Source: Proales similis (lineage: Eukaryota; Rotifera; Eurotatoria; Ploima; Proalidae). Taken from it: DNA of 64,000 nucleotides. Of the stretch, positions 45,801-57,719 are shown one piece after another; position 1 is the stretch's first letter; each line of letters starts with the position of its first letter. The notes below the pieces were generated by a model. It saw only the letters and a list, made by a program, of their open reading frames with translations, made no database searches and was not told the origin of the DNA. Location: contig JAGVRJ010000003.1 of the NCBI GenBank assembly GCA_019059635.1, positions 372,001-436,000 of the forward strand. Direction: 5' to 3'. The translations under genes and the position numbers were made by a program.

Positions 45801-48557
45801 TCTTAGAATTTCGCCCAGTTTGCTCTGGCCGGCTTTTTGCGAGATGTTCTTCGCCTTATTGGCCACGTCGCCGAGCCAATCGTCGCTAAGCTGAGACAGT
45901 AGTGAGCGCGAGGTCGATTTGGTTGAGTTCAAGCTCTCTTGTCGCTGTGGAGTCCCTCTTTCGGCTCGCGGCTCTTGACTTCTGGCCGCGCCAGCGCTCA
46001 ATTGAACTAGCTTCTCGTCCGCTGGCTTGCTTTCAGCGCTCAGCTCAGCCGTTTGATTTTCATCGATTGTTTCCAAATGATCGTGTCTGGGCGAGACTTC
46101 GGCTGAAGTTGAAGACGAAGCGTCGGAGAGATTCTCATCGTCATCGTCCTCGTCTTCTGAGCTTGACTCGCGCTCGCTCTCTTTGGCCAGGTCAGAGTCA
46201 ACTGGCGGAGAGTAAACAGACACGACATCGACACACATCGTGTTGGCTTGGTTAGCCGGGAACATGCCGATCGGTTTGCCGTCCGCAGTGAACTTGGCCC
46301 GCGGTGCCTCTCGCTCGTAGACCAACTCGCCTTCATGCATGTCCGACTCATCGTGATCTTCTTGTCCGCTCTCGTCTAATCCAAGTTGCAAGACTTTCTC
46401 ATTTTTACCGGTCAAAATGTCTGATTGGCGCCTACCTGTGGGGGTCGCATTTCCGCTTTCTGCCTTGCGGCTCTCTTCTTGCAAAAATTGAATCGCCGCC
46501 GCCAAGGTCGTCTTCTCTTCGTAAGTTTTAAAGTGAATCGGCGTTAAATAGCGGCAGAACCACTTTGATTTGTCGCCGATTAGCGACGGATCAAAGACGC
46601 CCGTCTGGATCCTCAAATGGGCCACATTGTTGGGACACAAAGACCACTCGGCAAAGTACTCGACAGCCTGAAATTGTTAAAAATAAACAAGATCGAACAA
46701 TGGGGAGATCGGCAAACGGCCAATCGTCGACTTACTTGAGAACGGCCGAGCTTTATGATGAAATTTGACTTTATTGGTCGAGATCGAATGAAACTGTTGT
46801 ATTGGAATGCAACCACCGGTCTCGGATAGAGACGAAGGATACGCGTGTGCTCGTTGAAATTGCCCAGGATGTTTTTCGATTGAAAGAATTGAACCATTGA
46901 GATGCGGGTGGCTACATCCACTGAGTCGACGTCGTTGCCGTATATGAGCGGATTAAACGACTTGCTGATCATTTCCAAGCGCTCGCTGCTCAGGTTTTGC
47001 TGAGGCTCGTTGGGATGGTGTTGAAAGAATATCTCAAGGTTCTTGACTGGCTGAGGGCTGGTTGATAAGCTGGCCAGAGCCTGGACAAAAGAGTCAAATA
47101 AGGCGGATGATGCACCGGATTAATGGCTCGTCACTCACCTGGTTTAGGTGACTTTTCAGTATTGTGTACTCGGGCTCTGGCATTGCAGGAATGGGCTCAG
47201 AGTTTGATGCGGGAATGATCTAGACTCGAATTAGATGAGCTTGGAAAAAGACGAACGAAAAATCGAGCAGATCACCTGATTCTTGTCTAAATCGACGAGC
47301 CAAACGTCATCGGGCATGCTCAAGTGGCTCTTTCGTATGAAAAAATTGGCTGGTATTCCGATTATAAACGGAGTCGGCGCAAGCAGTAGCTGTTCACTTT
47401 CGTGCATACACACGGGCAAGAGAGGAATAACGGGAAACATGTACTCGAACGGATAGATCATTGAGACGAACGCCATTATGCTCATGGTGAGCGCGTTGTA
47501 ATCGCTTGACTGAAACAAAACCTTGTGCTCGAGTAGGATAAGCGTGAGAATTTTTAGCGAACTCTCCACTCCCAGCAGCTCGAGCGGCAAGTGAATTGGA
47601 AAATCGACTAGATTGAAGCGAGTGTGGTCAGGCAAGGCGAATAGCATTGGCATCTCGTTGGGAAGCACGTCGACCTTAATTCAGACGATTGGAGACGAAG
47701 CGAGCATGTTGACCAGAGCTTTCACTTACGATTAGCTTTGTCTTGTTGGGCACAGGTACTGGCGCGCTGAGGAGACGCAGAATCCAAGTTTCGATTTCGC
47801 GTATTTCGCACGTGACCAATGGCGATATCTGCTCGGTGGAGAGATTGTCCGTCGAGCCGGTCAGAACGCTCCAAACTGTGTCCGAAATGGACGAGGAGAG
47901 GCTGTTGCCTGTGGGCGATTGACTCGGCCTGGAGGCGATCGATCGGGCGTGACATGCTTCAATGATCCGACGCAGGATATTGAGGCATTCACGGAACAGC
48001 GAAAAGAACGGATGATGGCTAATGATGCAGAGCGACGTGAGCGTATGTGTGTACTTGACTCGGCTGGCTCGATGCTGGCGTCTGTTCTTTGAGGCGCTCC
48101 TCTGCTCGCCAGCTTGATGATCTTCGTCCTCACTCTCGTTCTGTGCCGACGACGAGAGTCTGCTGCTCGAGTCGTTTGCTCTTTTCAGTGCTTCGTGGCG
48201 CTTTTTCTCGATCGGACGAAAAAAGTTTATGCAAATGCCGTATCTAACTCGGGCCGAGTCCTTCTCCGTCAGCGAGAATATGAAGCTTGTGGTGTCGCGA
48301 TGTGCGTTCGCCCTCGCCTGACTCGAACAGTTTATATTGGTGCAGCCCTCCGGCTGGCAGAAGTAAATAACATCCTGCGGCAGCATAAAGTCGGCATGGT
48401 CCTCGAACGGATAACGCCTGAGCAGCTCGGGCTGTTGGATCTTGTGCGCGCCGCTCTTGTCTCTGAGTCGAGCTGGTTTGGCCGGCTTCTTGCAGCCGAC
48501 CATGATCACAAAATCGATCAGACGCGGGCAAAAATACTTCTTATTGTCACTGCTCAT
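42887..48557 (-). CDS. MADD: MADD / Rab3-GEP, DENN-domain Rab guanine nucleotide exchange factor
   Basis: Exchange factor for Rab3/Rab27 in synaptic and secretory vesicle traffic; mammalian MADD also binds TNFR1. The ATG at 48557 opens [21 protein letters not shown] (uDENN), followed by [24 protein letters not shown] and [17 protein letters not shown]. The core DENN is at about 47670-47231 ([49 protein letters not shown]). dDENN is marked by [21 protein letters not shown] long acidic/Ser-rich exon (about 46640-45003) holds [18 protein letters not shown] and the [19 protein letters not shown] signature. C-terminal exons carry [16 protein letters not shown], the PH-like [13 protein letters not shown], and FYTKKVR. 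By my splicing the gene ends in ...ISKLAQN with TGA at 42887-42889. All diagnostic blocks are in order and intact. Confidence 0.93.
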
Positions 48558-49781
48558 GTTCTCTACTAATCTACTCCTATTGACTGGTGCTTGTCTCTGC
48601 TTTGCTCGGTCGAATGCCAATCAAGTGCGAATAAAACTCATTTGCCTAGCGAGTCTAAATCTTTACCAATTTAAGCAACTTAGATGACGCTCAGCGATCC
48701 GAGTGAATTTTTCTCAATTTGTTCACTTTCTTCCTCTCCCTGACTTGTATGCCTCTCTTTGTCTCTCTCGCGCTCTCAGACTCGCTCTCGATGGGGCTCG
48801 AAATTTAACATTTCGCTTCTTTACTTTTTTAATCCATCCTTTCCTCCTTAACACACACGCACAAGCGCTCGTCGTGCCGCTTTCTAAGTTCAAGCAACCA
48901 AGGTGGTTGCTTACACAGAAATTTTGTCCAGCTTGCAATTGATTTAACCCGCATCATCTTCGCATCGCGCATAATTTCGATTATAAAGACTCATTTGAGA
49001 CATTGACGACAACAACAACGACAACAACTACGATTCATTTGCAATTGGCAGCGCTTACTAGATTGGCAGCTTTACTTCCACGTTCGACTGTCATTGTGCA
49101 GCTAAACGGCCTAGTGCATGCATTTTCAGCGTTCGAGTGGATGAAATTTGAAATTATTATTCTAATTTATTTCATGTGACAATCTCGATAATTTGCGTTG
49201 AATTACTGCTTGGCGCTTGACGCGAGCTACATTATCCTGCACTGATGCTAATGCTATCGGCATCGGTCTGATGCCGTTGGATTAAAGCAGATGATTCGAA
49301 TAGATTTTGGCCAACTCGGGCGGCAGCATGCAAATTAAACGTGCCCAGCAAATGAATGAAACCAATGAGTCATCATTCTGATGTTTCTGTATTTGCCTCT
49401 TCGAATAGCAATTCAATACCAGGCATCTCCATGCTCAACGTCTAGTCTTGTGTAGCTCCGAAATAAAAATTGACTCGTTAAGCTCAATTCTGCATAGAAC
49501 CAATCGAATATTTGTAAAATGCTCAATTCAAATCCAACTGCTCATTCCAACCGTGACCATTTTTTTCAATTTATAGCAACCAAGTTATAGACTTGAGAGA
49601 TTTCTTTTTCAGAGCCAAATCAACATAATTAGCATTTTTTATTATTCGAGATCACAGCTATTCCTTCGCACTCGTTTTGCATCTTTTTTGTTTCGACTCA
49701 TTGAATTTGAACTTACAGAAAACATCGAAACGAATAGAACACGGCCGAGTAGTAGTTCGAGGCTCTTTTTAGACAACAAGG
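48558..49781. other. divergent upstream region of MADD and the SLC35 gene
   Basis: About 1.2 kb between start codons on opposite strands. Contains an ACAACAACA-type triplet run (about 49008-49030) and AT-rich sequence. No RNA gene or conserved site recognised. Confidence 0.5.
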
Positions 49782-50744
49782 ATGCTGCATGCGCCCAGCG
49801 CATTCATGTATGGCACAGTTAGCCTGCTGATGGTGTTTGCCAACAAATATCTTCTTAAACAGTGGGAATACGACTGCGTCATATTTCTTATTTTGATCGA
49901 ACTGATCGCCAATCTGCTGATGGTCGCCCTGCTCCGCCTCGCTTTCGGTGCTAGAGTTGAGTTTAAACATTTTGGCCAGTTCGATTCAAAATATGAAATC
50001 CTGGCCGCTATATTCTATTCGGCGCATTCGGTGCTCGCTCTCAAAGCGCTCCAGGGTCTCAACATTCCAGTTTACACAATATTCAAGCGATGCGTGCCGT
50101 TTGTCAATCTGATAATTGCCAAGTTCCTGTTCAAGCCGGACAAGAGTTCGTTGGAAGGAGGTGAAAAAGATCACAATGTCACTGCTAAACGTGACTATCT
50201 TACTCTATCCATTCTGATCATGACCTTGGGCGCGGTGATCGCAGGCCTCAAGGACTTTCGACTTCACTTTCAAGCGTATTTCTACTGCTCGCTTAGCATT
50301 CTTTGCCAGGCTCTCTATTTCTCTTTTGTGCAAAAGTGCGGCGAGGTCAAAAAACACTCGCTGCAAGTGTTGTACGACTGCAGTTTACTGTCCATTCCGT
50401 TTTTGTTTTCGATATTTCTGTTCGGCGACGAGCTGCCATCTCTGCTCAAAGGCCAAGCTGGCCACATGTTCCTGGACCTTGAATTTCAGATTGTGTTCTT
50501 TTCAATTGTCTCGCTCGGCTCTATTCTTTGTCTTTCTCAATTCTGGTGTACTATAAACAACAATGCAATTACTACATCGGTGATCGGTGTGCTCAAGAGC
50601 GCACTGCAAACTCTGGTTGGCTTGATCTTAATCAGTTCTGACGAGCGCCTCGACTTTCTCTCCTACTTGGGACTGGCAATTAACTTGGCGTCCGGCTGCT
50701 GGTACACATATCTCAAGTACAATGAGTCTTCATCAAAGTTATAG
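49782..50744 (+). CDS. SLC35D-like nucleotide-sugar transporter, intronless
   Basis: Golgi/ER antiporter that exchanges nucleotide sugars for nucleoside monophosphate. One uninterrupted frame of 320 residues, the normal family length, with about ten hydrophobic segments. Family features: FMYGTVSLLMVFANKYLLKQW at the first helix, GLNIPVYTIFKRCVPFVNL around helix 4-5, and the C-terminal NNNAITTSVIGVLKSALQT. The last matches the A-LTTAVVGAIKN motif of SLC35D proteins. Substrate specificity (UDP-GlcNAc, UDP-GlcA, GDP-fucose and others) cannot be read from sequence. The lack of introns is notable beside intron-rich neighbours. Confidence 0.85.
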   Translation: MLHAPSAFMYGTVSLLMVFANKYLLKQWEYDCVIFLILIELIANLLMVALLRLAFGARVEFKHFGQFDSKYEILAAIFYSAHSVLALKALQGLNIPVYTIFKRCVPFVNLIIAKFLFKPDKSSLEGGEKDHNVTAKRDYLTLSILIMTLGAVIAGLKDFRLHFQAYFYCSLSILCQALYFSFVQKCGEVKKHSLQVLYDCSLLSIPFLFSIFLFGDELPSLLKGQAGHMFLDLEFQIVFFSIVSLGSILCLSQFWCTINNNAITTSVIGVLKSALQTLVGLILISSDERLDFLSYLGLAINLASGCWYTYLKYNESSSKL

Positions 50745-51061
50745 CTTCTGCTTGCCCTTTTTTGCTGCTTTTTTCCTTGGCTAGGGAGACGGATTCATTT
50801 TAACGACGTTTTTCTGCTTTTATCAAATGCCCAAAACTGTTGCAATAAACGCAAAAGAGTAGAAAATTATGAATTTTGGTGAAAAAAATTGCGCTCGTGC
50901 GTTCAAAATCGTGTACATGAAGAGAATTGAGCGGCATTGTTCAACTCATATGACCAGTGTCAATCTGCAGCAGGTCGACAAAGTTAACCAATTGCCTCTG
51001 TGTCAAATAGAGCAGCGAGGGAAGAGAATTTGAGTCAGGACGAGAACAAACGCCTCCGACA
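50745..51061 (+). other. intergenic between SLC35 and TRAPPC11
   Basis: About 317 bp; AATAAA at about 50844 for the SLC35 gene. No other feature seen. Confidence 0.5.
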
Positions 51062-54000
51062 ATGTCTTGGGCTGGTCTGATTCCCAAAGAGTTGTCGGCC
51101 AAGTCGCTGCCGTTGGTGGCCCTCACCGGCTTGGACGTCAAACACAGCAGTGTACACAAGGAAATTTGGAACGGCTTTCACGCGCGCACCAATATTCGCT
51201 TCCGCTATCGACTGTTCGAGAGCGAGCACGAGTACCCCAAGTGTAAGAATCGAGTAAGCAGCAGCTGCCTTGCTCAGTGGCCATTGCGCAGTCTAATCTA
51301 AACCTAAAGAAAGCCACCGACTTTTACATTCCCAAAGGCATTCTAAAGAGCCAATGGTTCCACAAGCATTTGAATTTGATACCCAGCTTTGTGGTCGTGT
51401 TCTTCGAACTAGAATGGAACGATCCGAACTGGAAAGACAGACAAGCCGAGTGCGCGTCACGTGTTGAGTTTGTTCGGTTGGTCTATTTCACTTCTCTTCC
51501 TGGTCCTTCTACTTGCTCATGGTTTGGGTTTTTTTTCGTCGAAAATTTGTCGCAACAGAAACGGCCTGCTGAACAGAAACACGCGCATCCTGTTGATTCT
51601 GATTCAGAAAAATCCGACCATACCCGCCGAACGCGACGACATTGTGACACGCGAGCGCTATCCAGCTCTTTGTGCCGCCTGTTCAATCAAAAGCAATTAT
51701 CTATTCTTGCTTCACTTTGAACACCTGCACGGCTACATAATGAAGTAAGGCGCCATTTTCGCCTAGTTTCCATGTGCTGCGAATCCTCAAGTTTGCAAGG
51801 CTTGAAGACGAAGCGTTTCCAGAACCGGCCCAAAGCTACTATTTGCTTGAAATCAAAGCGGCCAAGGCCAAACGAGACTCGCTGGTCAAAGTCACTCAGC
51901 AGGTTGTTTATTTGTTTAAATTCGACTCTTTCAAGCAAGTCGCTTGAATTCTTCTCTTTTCCAAGTTTTTGCTCGTACGACTCGCAGTCAAGATTGCGTT
52001 CTACCACGAGTTGAAACAAGACGTTTTCAAGGCCATCGAGTAAGTGGTCCTGTTGAGGTTCGGCCTGTTGCATCAGTTCTGGTCATTTCTGTCTAGGAAC
52101 TACAAACAAGCCTACATCAGCGTGTTGGACATTCGATTTAACGACTCCAACATTCTTGAAGTGAAAACTGTGGCCGGCATAATCAATTTCAAGTTGTGTC
52201 AGCTATTCTTCGAAATCAAGCATCCAATCGACGCAATCGACCAGTTCCGTCGGCACATTGACATATTCAATCAGAAGAGCGGTCCTGCAGATCTGGCCTT
52301 CGAGCACTCGGCGTGGCTATCAAAGCAGTTTGAGATGATGGGCCGGCTGTTCGAAGAGGCGATTAAGAAAGGCCTCGTGAATGCAGTCCAGACGCAGCAT
52401 CCGGGCTTCTATTTTCACTCGGCCGCCAATCATTCAGTTAAACGGCGTCAGATAAAAGAAACGCTGCCGGACACATTGCCTGCGCCGCCCGATCAGTCGG
52501 TGAACGTTTTCGGCTCGTTGGAGTATTTCGGCCAACGACCCAGACACCAAACGACAATACCGGACCAGAGCGGCGAAAGTGAAAAAGATGACATAAAGTA
52601 CTTGCAGTCGATCGAGCTCCACACCGACTTGACCGTAAGTTGACCGCACATGCCAGCTCCCTGTCCCTCTGGACCTGACCAATCAACGGCCAATTTAGCC
52701 TATAACTAGTCAGCTCTTTCGCGAGGCCATTCATTCATTTGAGATATTCAACAGCAAACGAATGAAACAATACCTGAGTAACCTCATCTCATCACTCAAG
52801 ATCTTGTTTAGCTTTGTTCCTCAAGTCGTCGTTGCTAAAAGGCTTTTGCTTGGCCGAAGAACTATTCAACGCCCGGGAATATCAGGAAGCGCTCAAGTTG
52901 GCTATTTCCCTCTTGTACAATTTCAAATCAAAGTTTTAAACTTGTCCCTCTCCAAAATAGCATTTACATTCGAGTATTGAACGGCTACAGTAACGAGCAT
53001 TGGTGGCCGATCGTCACCTCGGTCATGCTGGGCGCTATAAGGTTCGCTTCGCAAATCTCTGCCTCATTAGCTGTAAAAAAAACTTGCCTCAGATGTGCTT
53101 ATCTGGTCGCTGACTTGACCAACTTTTGCTTGCTCTGCATTGAACTCATTTCAAGCCGTAAGTCGACCTTTCGCTCTCAAACCAAAGGATCATCCCTAAT
53201 CGATCTTCAATGCCTTTAAGGCACACTTATCGAACCACAGGACAAGTCTTATCTTCAAAAAGCCTTTTTGCAAGCACTAAACGTAACTTTTCGAGAAGAT
53301 TTCCGACAATTTTATTTGCGACTAGACAATCTAATTGAAGGGTCAAGTGCCGGATGTGACCTGTCTCAAATTAAATGAAAAGCGGCATTTAGTTGAAGAG
53401 GCACGACAGAAATGGGCCAACATTCCGAACGAAGACAACTCAACCAAGGGAGCGATCATCAGTGCTCAAATGTCAGACATGGTCCCGTTCAGTAAGTTTG
53501 ATTTGTCCTTCGTTGAAGAGACAACAGCCCTGTTTACACCCGACCAAGTTGAATGCAGATCACAGTTCAACTCGGCTCAAGTGAATTTAAACCAAGTTTG
53601 CGAGTTGACCGTACGAGCGAGAGCTGATTGTCCGGACGCTATTCAACTCTCCAGATTATGGATTCGATTCAGCATTCCTCGCTACGACCAGTTTTGTTGT
53701 AAAACAGAGGCCGACGAGCTGCTGTTCAAGCCGAATGAAAGCAAAGCGTTTCAATTTCGATTTGAACTGGCTCCCGAAGACGTCGGCCAAGAGCTGGAGG
53801 TCAGCTCCATAAACATGGAGCTCAGTGGAGCCAGTGGCCAAAGTCTCATCATGCAGTGGAGAGGCGACGGAAAGAACGCAATCTGGCGTGAAATGGCCAC
53901 TGTCCATGCGTTTGCCAGCTTGAATTCAGACGACGAGAACAGCTGGCTACATAAGGCTTCTTTATCAGCCACAAAGTAAGTAACCGACGCCAGACCTCGG

Positions 54001-55740
54001 GCACAAGTCGTCGATCGAGCGAATTTGATAAAATCAGGATCATTGACCGAGAAGCTCATGTTGACATCGAATTCAAGCATGAGGGACCAATCATGGTCGA
54101 CGAGTATTTCCCGATTCGTGTCCATGTGCGCAATAATGAAAATGAGAAAATTGAAAACTTGAGGTAACTTTAAGTCTCTGAACCACACAGTCTGCAGATT
54201 ATTGAACATTACGAACTGAAGGATCCAAGCGCAGCTGAAACCAGTTGACCCTAAAGCGGCCATTCTAGGTAAGTGTTGACTTTGAGCGCTTTTGAGAGCG
54301 AACGCTATTTGATTCGTTCCCAAAGCCGAACGACTCTGGTTTGATCGAATAGATGAGAGCGTGTGTCATTCTGAAGCGAGCAAAAGCGGTTATTCACCAC
54401 TCGAAGCAAATCAAGAACTGGACGCCGGCCTCATCTATGTTCGCACTCGTCATCAAAATGGGCTGAAACTTTTCGTAAAAGTAATATCTCTTTGCCTCGA
54501 CTTGGCTCAGTTCATTTTTTAACGCTTGCCTTTAGCTCGAGTATGACGTAAAATTAAGAGCGCTCCATGTAACTGTCTTGCTCAAGGCATTTTCGAAGCC
54601 AAGACCTAATTGCCTTTGCTTCAATAGGAAGAAACGCCCAAATCTGACTTCAAAATTGTGAGGGCGCCCGAGAAAATAAGATGCAGCAAATCGGAAGAGA
54701 TGCCGCTACAGCCCATTCTTCCTTTCAAAATTGATTATCAAATCCTTTCTCGGGAGGTCAGTCCCTGATCATTGACAAATTTCAAACCAAAAGTTCCTTT
54801 ATTGTTCGAACTAACAGATGCAAGCGATCAACAGAGCTCCGATCGGAGGCTCGTTTTTCTTGCTTTGTAGCATTAAAAATCAAAGTCCGGCCCCGATATC
54901 GTTCCGAACATCATACGTCACTCTTGTAAGCTCAGACGCAGCTCGTTATCGGCAGCGCTCAGTCACTTTTGGACTCTAATTCTAGGAGGACTCGTTCCAG
55001 GGAGCGTCAGATTCAAAGTCAATCTTAGCCAACGGTAAACGAATTTTCAATAGACGTGAGAAGAAGTTTTAAGAATCTCACTTGCATTTCAGAGACACTA
55101 AAATCAAATGAAGCGGCAACCGAATGTTTCCAAGTGCTCGTTAAAGACAACACGCCCGTGGGCCGAGCTGAGTCGATTGGAGTCTATAAGCTGGAATGGA
55201 AAAGAGCAGATTACACTCAAGAGACGAGCGGCGATTTAAATTGTGCCTCTGAGAGCCAGCTTCCTCCGATTGATATCTTTCGGTCTCCGATTGCCGCTGA
55301 GCAAATTTCACCAGCATTTGCGATCAAAGACAATCAGTTTGAGCTTGTATACGTGATCAAAAACCAAACGGAAGATGTTCTCGAGCTCGAACTGAGCCTC
55401 GTTGAGAACGAGCATTTCGCCATCGCCGGAAAGAAAATGGTAAATTTTTCATTTTAACCGTCAGCATAGTCTGATGTTGAGCGTTCTTTGGATTTAAAAG
55501 GAAAAGATTCAAATCATGCCGCTGGAAGAGATCAGGGTGAAGGTCGAGCTGGTTCCGAGTCAAATAGGCCGACTGAATTTGCCCGACGTGCGAATAAGAT
55601 GCCTTAATTTGGACTTGACCGAGTACATTTCAGACGAGAGTACAGAGGAACCAGGCGACTGGCTGCAGAGGATTTTTAGTCTAAATCTTTCCAAAAACTT
55701 ATTCATATTTGCGAACGATCCGGGCCGAGCTGAAGCCTAA
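51062..55740 (+). CDS. TRAPPC11: TRAPPC11 (foie gras/gryzun), TRAPP III tethering complex subunit
   Basis: Subunit of the metazoan TRAPP III complex acting in ER-Golgi traffic, autophagy and dolichol-linked glycosylation. The ATG at 51062 begins [11 protein letters not shown], then [18 protein letters not shown] and SEHEYPKCK. After an intron come [18 protein letters not shown] and [15 protein letters not shown], which match the human N-terminus closely. The foie gras domain follows: [74 protein letters not shown] precedes the gryzun-type beta-rich C-terminal half ([26 protein letters not shown]). The frame ends with TAA at 55738-55740. About 20 exons, some very small between 54000 and 55050. 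Convergent with CFAP161, with stop codons about 175 bp apart. Confidence 0.92.
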
Positions 55741-55914
55741 ACTCTGCCTTTCCATTCGACTTGTACGCCGCGCTTGTTCATTTGCAACCGAAGAGTGTGG
55801 CTTTAATTTTCAACTTCCATTATTGTAGTCGATTTAAGTTTAATTCCAATACACGGCAGAGAAAAAAAGAGAATTTTTATTCGAACAAGCCAAAAACTGA
55901 AAAGCGGGTCGCTC

Positions 55915-56981
55915 TTAATCGACTCTTGTCGTTGGCTGGGCCACCTGAGGTACATTAGTTACCATGCGCCAATGATTCACGTCTTCTTCAGCCTTGTGCG
56001 AGCTGAGGAATGTGTGAGCGACTATTTCGAACCGACCGCTGTTGGCATGGTCGGCTACCACGGCCAGCGCTTTGTTTGTCTTCATGTGAAGTATGACAAG
56101 CTTTTCATCGGCCTGAAACAGTTTCAATTGGTTTCAGCAAAAGTAGATCTCGAGCGCCACTTACCGGCACATAGTCGCCTTCGCTCTCCATTCGAAACGC
56201 TGGGTCATAGCAGGCAGCCACCCAGTCGCATTCGTGCGTGTACACGTCCGAGAAGTTGACCGGCTGCAGCTGAGATCGAAGCGAAGCGTTATCATATGAA
56301 CGAGTGGTGCTGTGCAAGAACAGCTTTCAAATAGTCGCAAATTGGCTTTAATCATTCAAAAATCGCTCGACTGAACTATTTACTTGGCCGTCGACTGTCG
56401 AAAGAGCAAACGCCTGCCCGTAGCGAAGAGGGCTTCCTTCGGCCGAGCCGTCCACACTGTTCGATCATCAACGAGTGACGTTTGATTGACAAATGATTGC
56501 CAAAAGGGTAGTCACCTTCGCACCAAGAATGCCGTGTGGCCATTAACGATCGGCTGAGTTGCTCCGCCAACTTGTTTGCCGATACGCGACAAGTAGCAGT
56601 CATTTCTGTCCGCTTTGGCAATGAGCGATCTGGCCGTCTTCTGATTGCCATCGCACTTGAGCATTATAATGTCGCCGATATGAATGCGGCGATCATTTAC
56701 GGTGCTGAGATTGACCTTAATCGAGGCTGTGGTCACCAATCAGAGACAAGCAGCCAATTTAGCGGCTTCTTACCGACGGACTTTGCGGAGCGTACTTTTG
56801 AGTAAAGAGTTGGCCGCGGTCTCTCTTTTCCAAATAGTCTTTGATCAAATCCTGAAATTCGAAAACTGCTCTTGTCTTGTCAATGGACAAATGTTCGATT
56901 GCATCAAATGCTGACCTCTTCAAGGACTCGATCCTCGTACCAGTTACCAATCAATACACGAGCGTTGTACGGTCGGTTCAT
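55915..56981 (-). CDS. CFAP161: CFAP161-like cilia- and flagella-associated protein
   Basis: Microtubule inner protein of motile axonemes in characterised species. The ATG at 56981 begins MNRPYNARVLIGNWYEDRVLEE, then after an intron DLIKDYLEKRDRGQLF, matching the CFAP161 start (VRIGNWNEDVYLEEELMKDFLEKRDKG). RRIHIGDIIMLKC and GSPLRYGQAFALSTVDGQ follow. The C-terminus is FEIVAHTFLSSHKAEEDVNHWRMVT with TAA at 55915. Five or more short exons. Presence of a ciliary gene implies the animal makes motile cilia or flagella, at least in sperm. Confidence 0.87.
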
Positions 56982-57719
56982 CTTCGATTTGCCACAGATT
57001 TGGAGCTAGAAATAACTCTACTTTGCCAATGTTGTGTATTCTCATACGCCATCGAGCTCAGAGCTATGCTCGAGCTTGGTTGCCATGGAGATCCCCAAGC
57101 CCAATGGAGAGGGTCCAGAGATTTTGTTTTGTTGTTCTCGTCGTCGTCGTCGCCGCCGCCACTGCAATCGTCGTCATCGTGGTTATGATTGTTGTTCAAG
57201 TTGGTGTTCTAATTCATCATAATTCATTACTGGGACGAGAAAATCTCTTTTCAATTAGGACGCCAGACTAGGTGTAGCTCTTGGCTTTTTGTGGTAAAAA
57301 ACTTCAATTTCTTAAAAAAATCGATCTGAAATTGAAAAACAGAATGATTTGGAAGACTTTTATTTGGAAGAAGATTGAAAGAAAAATGTCACAAAAAGTC
57401 CTTGAGTTCAAGGTCAATATTCCGAAATTCTCATTCGATTCTTTTCCACAACTTTTCTTCATTTTTGGAAAATAAATTGGAATAAATTGCCAACAGTGAG
57501 CAGGAAAAGGTGGACCATTGGAGTTATAAGTCGATTTGAACCGAAAATGGGGTTAATTTTGAACGGGCGAATGTATTGTGTCACACAAGTTAGAACGCGC
57601 AATTGAATTTGACGAGTATACGCGCGCACAGAGCAAAATGTTCACTTTATTCGAAATTCGATTCATCACTGCGCACACACGATTAGCTCAAGCTCGACAT
57701 TGACTATTGCGCTTAGATC
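56982..57719. other. divergent upstream region of CFAP161 and PSMD3
   Basis: About 740 bp. Contains a GTC/GCC triplet-rich stretch at about 57136-57190. Open frames across it are low complexity and lack homology. No gene recognised. Confidence 0.5.

Noticed and set aside
57136-57190. GTC/GCC triplet run that reads as poly-Arg or poly-Val in long open frames
   Set aside because: Low-complexity sequence in an intergenic region; no homology in any frame.
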